Source: Streptomyces kaniharaensis
GTDB lineage: Bacteria > Actinomycetota > Actinomycetes > Streptomycetales > Streptomycetaceae
Reading direction: 5' to 3'
DNA length: 64,000 nt
Assembly (NCBI RefSeq): GCF_009569385.1
Contig: NZ_WBOF01000001.1
Coordinates: 930,001 to 994,000, forward strand
A program made the position numbers and the translations under genes. The notes beneath the pieces are model-generated. The model worked only from the letters and a program-made list of their open reading frames with translations, did not search any database and was not told the origin of the DNA. Shown here piece after piece: positions 55,689 to 63,995 of the stretch (positions are counted from its first letter, which is position 1; every line of letters begins with the position of its first letter).

Positions 55689-56651
55689 TCAGCCCTTGCG
55701 GGTCTTCACCTCGGCGGTGAGCTGCGGGAGGACGGCGAAGAGGTCGCCGACCACGCCGTAGTCCGCCAGCTCGAAGATCGGGGCCTCGGGGTCCTTGTTG
55801 ACGGCCACGATGGTCTTCGAGGTCTGCATGCCGGCCCGGTGCTGGATGGCGCCCGAGATGCCGTTGGCCACGTAGAGCTGCGGCGAGACCTGCTTGCCGG
55901 TCTGGCCGACCTGGTTGCTGTGCGGGTACCAGCCGGCGTCGACGGCGGCACGCGAGGCGCCGACGGCCGCGCCCAGCGCGTCCGCGAGCTCCTCGACGAC
56001 GCCGAAGCCGGCGGCCTCGCCGACGCCGCGGCCACCGGAGACCACGATGGCGGCCTCGGTCAGCTCCGGGCGGCCCGAGGACACGCGCGGGGTGCGCGAG
56101 GTGACCTTGGCGGCGTTGCCGGTGAAGGCGACGGTGACGTTCTCCACCGCGCCGGCGGCCGGGGCGGCCTCGGGGGCGACGGCGTTCGGCTTGACGGTGA
56201 TGACCGGCACGCCCTTGCCGACGCGCGAGTCGACGGTGAACGAGGCGGCGAACACCGACTGGGTGGCGACCGGGCCCTCGGCGCCGGCGCGGACGTCCAC
56301 CGCGTCGGTGATGATGCCGGAGCCGAGGCGCAGCGCCACGCGGGCGGCGACCTCCTTGCCCTCGCCGGAGGACGTGACCAGCACGGCGGCCGGGGAGGCG
56401 GCCTGTGCGATCTGGGTCAGGGCGTCCACCTTGGGGACGACCAGCTGGTCGGTGAACTCGGCGCCGTCGGCGACGTACACCTTCGCCGCGCCGTACTCGC
56501 CGGCCTTGGCGGCGATGTCGGCGGCGGCGGCACCGGCGCCCAGGACGACGGCGGACGGCTCGCCGATGCGGCGGGCCAGGGTCAGCAGCTCCAGGGCCGG
56601 CTTGCGGACCACACCGTCGGCGTGGTCCACCAGAACGAGAATCTCAGCCAT
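55689..56651 (-). CDS. etfA: Electron transfer flavoprotein subunit alpha
   Basis: A 320-aa FAD-binding subunit of the electron carrier that accepts electrons from acyl-CoA dehydrogenases. The C-terminal FAD domain is visible: [14 protein letters not shown], then [29 protein letters not shown] and [24 protein letters not shown]. It lies 45 bp downstream of etfB on one transcript. Confidence 0.96.
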   Translation of the reverse strand: MAEILVLVDHADGVVRKPALELLTLARRIGEPSAVVLGAGAAAADIAAKAGEYGAAKVYVADGAEFTDQLVVPKVDALTQIAQAASPAAVLVTSSGEGKEVAARVALRLGSGIITDAVDVRAGAEGPVATQSVFAASFTVDSRVGKGVPVITVKPNAVAPEAAPAAGAVENVTVAFTGNAAKVTSRTPRVSSGRPELTEAAIVVSGGRGVGEAAGFGVVEELADALGAAVGASRAAVDAGWYPHSNQVGQTGKQVSPQLYVANGISGAIQHRAGMQTSKTIVAVNKDPEAPIFELADYGVVGDLFAVLPQLTAEVKTRKG

Positions 56652-56696
56652 TGCTCAATGTCTCCGTGTTTCGCTGGGTCGGGGGGTGGGGGCGGC

Positions 56697-57482
56697 TCAG
56701 ATGAACTTCTGGTCCGCGAGGAACGCGGCGAGCTGCTTGCCGCCCTCGCCCTCGTCCTTGACGACCGTGCCCGCGGTGCGCGCCGGACGCGCCGCCACGG
56801 CCTCGACCGCCGTCCACGCACCGGCCAGACCGACCTCGTCGGCCTCGATGCCCAGGTCGTCTAGGTCCAGCGACTCCACCGGCTTCTTCTTCGCCGCCAT
56901 GATCCCCTTGAACGACGGGTAGCGGGCCTCACCCGACTGGTCCGTCACCGAGACCACGGCCGGCAGCGCCGCCTCGACCAGCTCGGTCGCCGCGTCACCG
57001 TCGCGACGGCCCTTGACCACACCGCCCTCGACCGACACCTCGGACAGCAGCGTCACCTGCGGCACGCCCAGACGCTCCGCCAGCAGCGCCGGCAGCACAC
57101 CCATCGAACCGTCCGTCGACGCCATGCCACCGATCACCAGGTCGAACCCGGTCCGCTCCAGCGCCTTCGCCAGGATCGCCGACGTCCCGATCACGTCCGA
57201 ACCGTGGATGTCGTCGTCGTTCACGTGCACGGCCTTGTCCGCACCCATCGACAGCGCCTTGCGCAGCGCGTCCTTCGCGTCGTCCGGCCCGACCGTCAGC
57301 ACCGTCACCTCGGCGCCCTCGTTCGCCTCCGCGATCCGCAGCGCCTGCTCCACGCCGTACTCGTCCAGCTCCGACAGAAGGCCGTCCACGCCCTCCCGGT
57401 CGGTGGTGTGGTCGTCCGCGAACCGACGGTCACCCGTCGCATCCGGCACGTACTTCACACAGACGACGATCCTCAAGCTCAT
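56697..57482 (-). CDS. etfB: Electron transfer flavoprotein subunit beta
   Basis: A 261-aa AMP-binding subunit of EtfAB. Signatures are RIVVCVKYVPDATGDRRF at the N terminus, DEYGVEQALRIAE, GADKAVHV and LVIGGMASTDGSMGVLPALLAERLG. ATG with AGGAG 8 nt upstream. A GGNACT palindrome lies 55 bp ahead, so expression probably follows that of the acyl-CoA dehydrogenase. Confidence 0.96.
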   Translation of the reverse strand: MSLRIVVCVKYVPDATGDRRFADDHTTDREGVDGLLSELDEYGVEQALRIAEANEGAEVTVLTVGPDDAKDALRKALSMGADKAVHVNDDDIHGSDVIGTSAILAKALERTGFDLVIGGMASTDGSMGVLPALLAERLGVPQVTLLSEVSVEGGVVKGRRDGDAATELVEAALPAVVSVTDQSGEARYPSFKGIMAAKKKPVESLDLDDLGIEADEVGLAGAWTAVEAVAARPARTAGTVVKDEGEGGKQLAAFLADQKFI

Positions 57483-57536
57483 GAGCGGTTCTCCTGTCAC
57501 GGGTGCACTGGATCCTTGGCCTCAGGTCATGCCGAG

Positions 57537-57549
57537 GGTACTGAGTGCC
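57537..57549. promoter_or_regulatory. Palindromic operator candidate D (etfBA promoter)
   Basis: GGTACTGAGTGCC, centre 57543, 55 bp upstream of etfB. Its reverse complement is identical to site E. Confidence 0.72.
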
Positions 57550-57651
57550 AGGTTCGGCCCGGCCGCGCCATGCGCGCCGCAGGCGCCACCTGGACCGGCA
57601 TACCGTGTCGGCTCTCTTCGACTGGCGTCAGAGGCTCCACCGAGAGAATAC

Positions 57652-57664
57652 GGCACTCAGTACC
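57652..57664. promoter_or_regulatory. Palindromic operator candidate E
   Basis: GGCACTCAGTACC, centre 57658, 22 bp from site F, i.e. two helical turns. It is in the etfB / PP2C intergenic region. Confidence 0.72.
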
Positions 57665-57673
57665 CCTGGTAAA

Positions 57674-57686
57674 GGAACTCAGTACC
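57674..57686. promoter_or_regulatory. Palindromic operator candidate F
   Basis: GGAACTCAGTACC, centre 57680, about 128 bp upstream of the PP2C start. It is the sixth site of the family. Confidence 0.72.
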
Positions 57687-57814
57687 CTTCCCGGTTCCGG
57701 CGGGTCCGGACGGACCACGACGTGTGGACGAGGCGGGCCGCCGGGCCGGAATTCGCGCCCGCCCGTTCGCGCCGACAATGGAAGCGAGGAGAGCTCCCGA
57801 AAGGCGGCGAGCCG

Positions 57815-58576
57815 ATGGCGCCGTACATCGCGGTGAGCGCGCTGAGCCACGAGGGCCTGGTGCGCGAGCACAACGAGGACAGCCTGACGGTCGGGCCGTG
57901 GACGCTCTGTGCGACCGTGACCACCAATCCGCAGACCCTGCTCTTCCCGCTCGGCCCGCCCTGCGTGGTCGCGGTCGCCGACGGTCTGGGCGGCCATCCC
58001 GGCGGCGAGGTGGCCAGCGCCCTGGTGGCCCGGCGGCTCGCCGCGGACGGGCCCGGGCTGGACGGCGAGGAGGCCGTCCGGGCCGAACTCCAGGACTGCA
58101 ACCACGCGGTGTACGCGGCCGCCGCCGAGGCTCCGGAGCTGGCCGCGATGGGCACCACGGTGGCCGGCCTGGTGCTGCTGCCCGAGCAGGTGGTGGCCTT
58201 CAACGTGGGCGACAGCCGGGTCTACCGGGTCACCGCGGAGGGGCTGAGCCGGGTGAGCGTGGACGACAGTCCGCCGCTGCCGCCCGGCCGGCGCGTCACC
58301 TCGATGGTCACCCAGACGCTGGGCGGCTCGCTCGGGTTGACCTTCGTCGAGCCGCACGTGCGCGCCACGCCACTGGCGGCCGGCGACCGCTACCTGGTGT
58401 GCAGCGACGGCCTGACCGATCCGGTGCCGGAGGACGAACTGGCCGCTCTGCTGGCCCGATCGGACGAGGGCGAGGAGCAGGCGGACGGCAAGGCCGCCTT
58501 CGAACTGTGGAAGGCCGCGATCGAGGCCGGCGGGCCGGACAACATCACCCTGGCACTGGTGCGGATCGGCGGATGA
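57815..58576 (+). CDS. PP2C-family serine/threonine phosphatase
   Basis: A 253-aa metal-dependent phosphatase. Metal-binding motifs are visible: REHNEDS, VAVADGLGGHPGGEVAS, VGDSRVYRV, VCSDGLTDPV and GGPDNITLALV. No sensor or membrane domain, so cytosolic. It would dephosphorylate targets of Hanks-type kinases. ATG start with an AAGGCGG-like site upstream. Divergent from etfB. Confidence 0.93.
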   Translation: MAPYIAVSALSHEGLVREHNEDSLTVGPWTLCATVTTNPQTLLFPLGPPCVVAVADGLGGHPGGEVASALVARRLAADGPGLDGEEAVRAELQDCNHAVYAAAAEAPELAAMGTTVAGLVLLPEQVVAFNVGDSRVYRVTAEGLSRVSVDDSPPLPPGRRVTSMVTQTLGGSLGLTFVEPHVRATPLAAGDRYLVCSDGLTDPVPEDELAALLARSDEGEEQADGKAAFELWKAAIEAGGPDNITLALVRIGG

Positions 58577-58607
58577 GCCCGGGGCACGGGCGCGCCCCGG
58601 GCTCATC
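58572..58607. terminator. Bidirectional terminator overlapping the PP2C stop
   Basis: A 13-bp perfect stem (GATGAGCCCGGGG and complement) with a 10-nt loop. The stem includes the TGA stop codon of the phosphatase gene. The collagenase gene converges from the other side. Confidence 0.82.
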
Positions 58608-58649
58608 CGGTCGGCCCGGACGGCCTCCTCGCCGTCCGAGCCGTCCCGC

Positions 58650-60962
58650 TCAGAACTCGCTCGTGACGCTCACCCCGCTGAAGCCCTGCTGGGCGTAGAG
58701 GCTGAAGTGGACGTAGCCGGCGGGCGGGTTGCCGACGGTGAGGGTCTCGCTGTTGTCCGGGCCCGCCGAGCGCGCGGTGTACGCGTTCGTGTAGGCCCAG
58801 CTGCTCGGGTTGTAGTACAGGTCGCCGTTGCCGGTGCCGCCGCCGGTGGTGATCTTCAGCTGCTGGATGCCCGCCGGGACGAGCACGTAGAAGTGCGCGT
58901 AGTTGCCGGTCGTGGCGGAGACGTTGCTGCGGGCGCAGTTCTTGTCCAGCTGCCGGGTGTCGGCGCCGGTGCACTCAGGCAGCGACGGGACGGTGGGCGT
59001 GGTCGCGCAGGCGCCGTTCGCGCACCCGGTCAGCCAGGTGTCGAAGTCGGCGTCGTAGCGGGTGCCGATGGTGGTCTTCAGCAGCGTCCGGGCGCCGTCC
59101 CAGTCGCCGACCCGGTACTTGGCCAGCACGGCGTCCACGTCGGCGCGGTGCTGCTCCAGCATGTAGCGGACGGCGAGGTAGCCCCAGCGGTAGATCCGCT
59201 CCTGGTCGGCGTTGTTGTAGGTGGTGTCGAACAGGTCGCTCAGCTTGTAGGTGTGCCGGGCCGCGGCCGCGATGGCGGCGTCGTACGTCACCTTGCGGTA
59301 CGAGTAGGAGACGTACTCGGCGAAGCCCTCGACCCACCACACCGTCGGGGTGGTCTGGCCGGCGTTGAAGTCGCCGTACATGTCGAAGCGGCCGTCGAGG
59401 TAGTGGGTGTACTCGTGGTTGAGGTTCCAGATCTGGAACGCCGGGCGGACCCACTCGGCCTCGTACGCGACGAAGCGCGGCTGGTTGCCGGGCTTGGCCG
59501 GGTCGCCCTCCAGGTACATGCCGCCGTTGTTGGTGCTGATGCCGTAGAGGATCCCGGCCAACGCGCCGTAGTCGAAGGAGGAGTGGAACACCACGACCTC
59601 GATGGTGGTGTTGTGGTCGTCCTTCACCGGGCCGTTGTCGCGCACGACGGCGTGGAAGTAGGCGTCCTGGCCGTTCAGGCTGGTGCAGGCGGTGGCCAGC
59701 TGGCCGGCGTCCAGCGCCTGGGCGAGGATCCGGATGCTCGGGCTGCAGGTGGACGAGACGGTCAGGTTGGCCGCCTTGAGGCGGTTCGCGTTGTCGCAGG
59801 TGCCGTAGTACGCGCAGTTGCCGGTGTCGTAGGCGTCGGCCATCTCGGCGACGGCGGCCCACTGGTAGACGTTGGCACCGCCCGGCGAGGACTGCGCGGC
59901 GAGCGCCTGCTCAAGGGGGCGGACCTTGGCCTGGAGCACCGGGTACTTCAGGAAGCGGCCCAGCTCGCGGTCGGCGTTGTAGGGCAGCGGGCGGTAACTG
60001 CCGCTGAACAGGTCGCTGTTGCGGGAGGCGAAGCCGTACAGCGCGTCCAGCACGCTCGGGTCGGCCTGGACGGCGGCGGGGAAGTCCGCCAGCTGGTGGC
60101 CGCGGAACAGTACGGTGAACGCCGGGTTGACCGCCCAGGCCAGGCCGGCCGGGTTCCAGGTGGCGCTGTTGTAGTCGGTCAGCAGCCGCTTGACGACGGA
60201 CAGGTAGCGGATGTTCTCCTGCGCGCTGTCGATCAGCGTGACGGCCTCGCCCAGGGTCCCGGCGTTGTTCGAAGTGACGTCCCACGCGTGGGAGTTGGCG
60301 AAGAACGCGTCCAGCGCGGCGCGGATCGCGGTCTGCAGCGCGGTGCCGTACGGGCCGACCACGGCCGGGTTGTACCACTGCACGAAGTAGCCGGCCCGCA
60401 GGTAGAGCACGAGCTGGCCGACGGAGGTGCTGTTGTCGCCGGGGTAGCTGCCCGCCGCGTCGCGCAACGCGTAGGCCACGGTGTCCATTTGGGCTTCACG
60501 GAAGGCGTTGTACGCGTCCGTGCCCACGAGTTGGAACAGCTGGTTGATGCAGCCGAGGTCCACGGACTTGATCTGCTGCACGAGCGCGTCGCCGGTACGG
60601 CCGGTGAAGTCGCCGACGTTGCACGCCGGCGCGTCCGCAGCTGCGGCGCCAAGGGCCTTGGCGGGCGCGTTGGCAGGTGCGGGCTGGTCCGGCGAGCGGT
60701 CGGACGGCAGTGCGGGGTCGAGGGCGAGCGGGGCGCGCCGGTCGGCACCGACGAGCGCCTGCTCGCCGTCGCCGTTGGCTGCGGCGCCGAGGCCGGGCTG
60801 GGGTGCCGCGCCGACGGAATTCGGGGCGGCGGGGTTCGGGCCGGTGGGGAGCGGCGCTGCCTGGCCGCGCGGGGCGAGCAGGCCGATCGCCAGCACAAGG
60901 ATCAGAGCGACCGTTAACAGTCGCGCCAGCTGCGGCAGTCGCAGCAGACGTGCGGTACTCAC
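58650..60962 (-). CDS. Secreted M9-family collagenase
   Basis: A 770-aa secreted zinc protease that cuts triple-helical collagen. A signal peptide (RLLTVALILVLAIGLLAPRGQA) is followed by a Pro/Ala-rich propeptide-like stretch, the M9 N-terminal activator region (about 110-320) and the peptidase domain. Zinc motif HEYTH is at 516-520, with the third-ligand Glu in WWVEGFAEYVSY. A C-terminal PPC/collagen-binding-like domain (about 690-770) follows. No PKD domain is present. GTG chosen with GGAGG 7 nt upstream. A TGTGACAT-type inverted repeat lies about 110 bp ahead. Confidence 0.93.
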   Translation of the reverse strand: MSTARLLRLPQLARLLTVALILVLAIGLLAPRGQAAPLPTGPNPAAPNSVGAAPQPGLGAAANGDGEQALVGADRRAPLALDPALPSDRSPDQPAPANAPAKALGAAAADAPACNVGDFTGRTGDALVQQIKSVDLGCINQLFQLVGTDAYNAFREAQMDTVAYALRDAAGSYPGDNSTSVGQLVLYLRAGYFVQWYNPAVVGPYGTALQTAIRAALDAFFANSHAWDVTSNNAGTLGEAVTLIDSAQENIRYLSVVKRLLTDYNSATWNPAGLAWAVNPAFTVLFRGHQLADFPAAVQADPSVLDALYGFASRNSDLFSGSYRPLPYNADRELGRFLKYPVLQAKVRPLEQALAAQSSPGGANVYQWAAVAEMADAYDTGNCAYYGTCDNANRLKAANLTVSSTCSPSIRILAQALDAGQLATACTSLNGQDAYFHAVVRDNGPVKDDHNTTIEVVVFHSSFDYGALAGILYGISTNNGGMYLEGDPAKPGNQPRFVAYEAEWVRPAFQIWNLNHEYTHYLDGRFDMYGDFNAGQTTPTVWWVEGFAEYVSYSYRKVTYDAAIAAAARHTYKLSDLFDTTYNNADQERIYRWGYLAVRYMLEQHRADVDAVLAKYRVGDWDGARTLLKTTIGTRYDADFDTWLTGCANGACATTPTVPSLPECTGADTRQLDKNCARSNVSATTGNYAHFYVLVPAGIQQLKITTGGGTGNGDLYYNPSSWAYTNAYTARSAGPDNSETLTVGNPPAGYVHFSLYAQQGFSGVSVTSEF

Positions 60963-61069
60963 GTGGGGGCCTCCGGGCCGTCGTCGGCCGCGTTGGGGGT
61001 GCGGCCGGTGGGGGCGAGGACCGTTGGCGACGGCGCCGTGGGGCGGCTCCGCCGTACACACGGTGGGGA

Positions 61070-61092
61070 GTGTGACATGTACAATGACACAC
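61070..61092. promoter_or_regulatory. Inverted-repeat operator candidate upstream of the collagenase gene
   Basis: GTGTGACAT (61070-61078), spacer GTACA, then ATGACACAC (61084-61092): a 9-5-9 inverted repeat with one mismatch. The left half is identical to the element at 4445-4453 before the hydroxyproline deaminase gene. It is in an AT-rich patch 108 bp upstream of the collagenase start. Confidence 0.5.
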
Positions 61093-61149
61093 TTCACATG
61101 ACGGTGGGAACCCCTCGGGCGACGGCCCGTCAGGCCGGAAGACGACGGC

Positions 61150-61182
61150 GAGGCCGTGGCGACAGATCGTCACCACGGCCTC
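61150..61182 (-). terminator. Terminator after the DoxX gene
   Basis: A 10-bp stem (GAGGCCGTGG / CCACGGCCTC) with further pairing in the 13-nt loop, 21 nt past the DoxX stop. Confidence 0.7.
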
Positions 61183-61203
61183 ACAGCAAGCCAGTTGGCT
61201 GCT

Positions 61204-61773
61204 CTACCTGCGGAACAGCAGGACGACGCCCGCGGTCGCCAGGCCGATCACGACGGCAGCCGCACCGTACGCCAGGCGATGCGCGCGGAGCACCGGCAGG
61301 AAGCGGTCCACCGCGTAGCGGCCCGGGCCGGTCAGGGCGAGCGCGACGGCGCCGGCCGTGAGCAGCAGTTCGTACTCGTTGCCCTTCGGGGCGAAGAAGC
61401 CGCCACCCCAGGTGACGGCGATGGCGTTGACCATCGTGCCGACGATCGCGGCGCCGGCCAGCGGGGTGAGCAGGCCGACGGCCAGCGCCAGCCCGCCCAG
61501 CGTCTCGGTGAGGCCGGCGACGACGGCCATGGTGTCGCCCGCCGGGTAGCCGCTCATGGTGAAGAACCGACCGGTGCCGTCGATCCCGCCGCCACCGAAC
61601 CAGCCGAACAGCTTCTGGCTGCCGTGCGCGGCCATGGTCAGACCGAGCGCCAGGCGCAGGAGCAGGAGTCCGGCGTCGTAGGCGTGCGGGGAGGTCTCCG
61701 CCGAGCCGGGGGTCACCCGGCCCGGGTGGACGGTGGTGGTGGGGGCGGTCGTGCTCGGGCTGCCGCTCGGCAT
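61204..61773 (-). CDS. DoxX-family membrane protein
   Basis: A 189-aa protein with four membrane helices. The N-terminal 45 residues are Ser/Thr/Pro-rich. The DoxX core has LLLLRLALGLTMAAHGSQKLFGWFGG and TETLGGLALAVGLLTPLAGAAIVGTMV. Family members sit in redox or thiol-stress pathways; the reaction is unknown. ATG at 61773 chosen because GGAG lies 6 nt upstream; the ATG four codons earlier lacks a site. Twin TTCAAATTTGAA palindromes lie upstream. Confidence 0.88.
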   Translation of the reverse strand: MPSGSPSTTAPTTTVHPGRVTPGSAETSPHAYDAGLLLLRLALGLTMAAHGSQKLFGWFGGGGIDGTGRFFTMSGYPAGDTMAVVAGLTETLGGLALAVGLLTPLAGAAIVGTMVNAIAVTWGGGFFAPKGNEYELLLTAGAVALALTGPGRYAVDRFLPVLRAHRLAYGAAAVVIGLATAGVVLLFRR

Positions 61774-61860
61774 GCGCGTCTCCATCGATCGAGGTCGGTC
61801 GCAGGAATGTGGTGTCGCAGGGATGTCGTGGTGCGGCCGGGCGCGGGACGCCCCGCGCTG

Positions 61861-61876
61861 TTGTTCAAATTTGAAC
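61861..61876. promoter_or_regulatory. Operator candidate 1 of the DoxX/TIGR03086 divergent promoter
   Basis: TTGTTCAAATTTGAAC contains the perfect 14-bp palindrome GTTCAAATTTGAAC (61863-61876). It pairs with site 2, 39 bp away. Confidence 0.75.
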
Positions 61877-61901
61877 CGGCGCTTCTCGACCGTACCTTGG
61901 A

Positions 61902-61917
61902 GTTCGAATTTGAACAA
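61902..61917. promoter_or_regulatory. Operator candidate 2 of the DoxX/TIGR03086 divergent promoter
   Basis: GTTCGAATTTGAACAA is a near-palindrome (one mismatch). As an inverted copy it matches site 1 at 15 of 16 positions. It lies 56 bp before the TIGR03086 start. Confidence 0.75.
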
Positions 61918-61972
61918 CTGACGCCCTGTGAGCGAGTCGCGGGTCCTGCCGCGCGCGGGGCAGGGTGGAGAC

Positions 61973-62569
61973 ATGGCTCAACGCAGGCAACACCAGCGGG
62001 CGGCAGAACCCGGCACGCCCTACCCGCAGGCGCTCGACGCCTTCGGCGAACGCGTCCGGCTGATCAGCCCCGACCAGTGGGACGCACCCACCCCGTGCAC
62101 CGACTGGTCCGTCCGCGACCTCGTCAACCACCTCACCGGCGAGCAGCTGTGGGTCCCCGAGCTGCTGATGGGCGCCACCATCGCCGACGTCGGCACCCGC
62201 TTCGACGGCGACGTCCTCGGCCCCGACCCCGTCGCCGCCTGGACCGCCGCCGCCGACGCCGCCCGGCACGCCTTCGCCGTCCCGGGCGCCACCGAGCTGA
62301 CCGTCCACCTCTCGTTCGCGGACGTCTCCGGCCAGTACTACCTCGACCAGCTCACCACCGACCTGGTCATCCACACCTGGGACCTCGCGGAAGGCATCCG
62401 GCAGCACACCCGGCTCCCCGTCGAGCTCGTCGACTTCGCCCTCGGCGAGTTCGCCGGCTACGGCGACCTCTCCGGCAGCGGCGTCTTCGACCCGCCCCTC
62501 ACCGTCCCCGCCGACGCCAGCCCGCAGACCCGCCTCCTCGCCCTCACCGGACGCCGCGACCGACCCTGA
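61973..62569 (+). CDS. TIGR03086-family (mycothiol-dependent-enzyme-like, DinB fold) protein
   Basis: A 198-aa protein of the maleylpyruvate-isomerase N-terminal-like / DinB superfamily. The metal-binding region is visible: TPCTDWSVRDLVNHLTGEQLW, then DLVIHTWDLAEGI. Relatives use mycothiol for thiol transfer; function here is unknown. ATG with GGAG just upstream. Divergent from DoxX across twin palindromes. Confidence 0.87.
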   Translation: MAQRRQHQRAAEPGTPYPQALDAFGERVRLISPDQWDAPTPCTDWSVRDLVNHLTGEQLWVPELLMGATIADVGTRFDGDVLGPDPVAAWTAAADAARHAFAVPGATELTVHLSFADVSGQYYLDQLTTDLVIHTWDLAEGIRQHTRLPVELVDFALGEFAGYGDLSGSGVFDPPLTVPADASPQTRLLALTGRRDRP

Positions 62570-62754
62570 CCTGCGGCTTCGCCGCCTGCCTCAGCGGGAG
62601 CACGGCCCTTGTCGGCCCCGCTCCCCCGCCACCCCCGAAATGTTGTAACCGCCCCTGACCTGCGGTTTCTCCCCCACGCCCCTCAGAACCGGAGCCCGAC
62701 GCCGGATACTGGAGGAAGCGGGGGCAGTATTTCCGCGGGAAAGGCGGGCGTGCC

Positions 62755-63216
62755 ATGAGCCGCAGGCCGGACATCCTCGGCGAGTTCACCGCCGACCACC
62801 GGGCGGTCACCGACCTGCTCACCCGGATCGAGGAAACGCCGGACGGCACCGCTACGCGCGGCGACCTGGTGGCCCGGCTCACCGACCTGCTGTTCACCCA
62901 CTGCGCCGCCGAGGAGGAACACCTCTTCCCGGTTGTCCAGCACGACGTCCCGGACGGCGGAGCGCTGGTCTTCAGCAGCATCCACGACCACCTGGCGATC
63001 GGGCAGTACCTGTCCGACCTGCAGAGCCTCCAACCCGGCGACCCGGCCTTCACCACGCTGCTCAGCGGACTCGCCGACACCGTCCGGCGGCACATGGCCG
63101 CCGAGGAGAAGGGCCTGTTCCCGGCCGCCCGCAAGGCCCTGCCCGCCTCGGCGCGCGCCGCGCTCGGCGAGCGGGTGCGGGCCGACCGCGCGGAGGTCGC
63201 CGAGGCGGGGCCGTAG
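62755..63216 (+). CDS. Hemerythrin-like (HHE) domain protein
   Basis: A 153-aa four-helix protein with a di-iron site. Ligands are seen in FTADHRAV (His), FTHCAAEEEHLFP (His, Glu, His), SSIHDHLAI (His) and RRHMAAEEKGLFP (His, Glu). A role in oxygen or nitrosative stress sensing or iron binding is usual for the family. ATG start. It is co-directional with the TIGR03086 gene but 185 bp away. Confidence 0.92.
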   Translation: MSRRPDILGEFTADHRAVTDLLTRIEETPDGTATRGDLVARLTDLLFTHCAAEEEHLFPVVQHDVPDGGALVFSSIHDHLAIGQYLSDLQSLQPGDPAFTTLLSGLADTVRRHMAAEEKGLFPAARKALPASARAALGERVRADRAEVAEAGP

Positions 63217-63239
63217 AACCGTCCTGTTCGGGTCCTCGT

Positions 63240-63995
63240 TCAGCCCTTCGGGCTGATCACCGCGAACCGGCCGCCCTCCGGGTCCTGGAGCCGGGCCACC
63301 CGCCCGTACGGGGAGTCGAAGGCCGGCCCGAGCGCCGAACCGCCCAGCCGCTCCGCCAGCACGAGCGCCCGATCGGTGTCCGCGACCGAGAACGACACCT
63401 CCCAGTGCGGCGCCGTCCCCGCCGGACCGCCCGCCTGCTCCTTGGCCAGCGCCGCGACGCTGTGTCCCTCCGCCCGCAGCACCACCCGGTCGTGCTCCCA
63501 GTGCACCTCGAACCGCTCCGGGTCTCGGCCGTCCCAGCGGAACACCTCGCCGTAGAACAGCGCCGCCGCGAACGGGTCCGGGGTGCGCAGCTCGATCCAG
63601 ACCGGCGCGCCCATCAGGTCCAGCCGCCGGGCCCGGCCCAGCGGGCCCTCCCAGATGCCGAACACCGCCCCCGCCGGGTCCGCGGCGAACGCCACCCGGC
63701 CGGCGTCGGAGGCCAGCGGGCCGACCGCCAGGGTGGCGCCGCGCTCGCGCACCGCGTCGGCGGCCGCGTCCGCGCTCTCCGTCCCGAAGTAGCTGGTCCA
63801 CGCGACCGGCATCGGCCAGTTCCCGCCCGCGGCCCCCAGCCCGGCCACCGCCTCGCCGCCGGTCACCGCGTGCACGTAGGGGCCGAAGTGCTCCGGTACG
63901 GCCTCGAACTCCCAGCCGAGCAGCGGCCCGTAGAACCCCTTCGCCTCCTCCAGATCCCGGGCCATCAGGCTCACCCAGCACGGAACGGCCGGCAC
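63240..63995 (-). CDS. VOC-family protein with two glyoxalase-like domains
   Basis: A 251-aa protein with two vicinal-oxygen-chelate domains (about 1-120 and 125-250): CWVSLMARDLEEAKGFYGPLLGWEF, and WIELRTPDPFAAALFYGEVFRWDG. Each carries the FYG..LGW-type repeat. Substrate unknown; it may be a hydroxylase-like or resistance protein. GTG start, 5 bp from the window edge, so no upstream signal can be judged. It converges with the hemerythrin gene. Confidence 0.9.
   Translation of the reverse strand: MPAVPCWVSLMARDLEEAKGFYGPLLGWEFEAVPEHFGPYVHAVTGGEAVAGLGAAGGNWPMPVAWTSYFGTESADAAADAVRERGATLAVGPLASDAGRVAFAADPAGAVFGIWEGPLGRARRLDLMGAPVWIELRTPDPFAAALFYGEVFRWDGRDPERFEVHWEHDRVVLRAEGHSVAALAKEQAGGPAGTAPHWEVSFSVADTDRALVLAERLGGSALGPAFDSPYGRVARLQDPEGGRFAVISPKG

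Larger units (their letters stand above)
57483..57814. other. Divergent promoter region of etfBA and PP2C
   Basis: A 332-bp stretch without a gene, holding operator candidates D, E and F. Reading frames here are not used by either neighbour. It is presumed to contain two divergent promoters; no clear -10/-35 pair stands out. Confidence 0.6.

Noticed and set aside
57545..57814. Longer N terminus of the PP2C protein
   Set aside because: The extra 90 codons cross operator sites E and F, are Arg-rich without a family match and lack a ribosome site.
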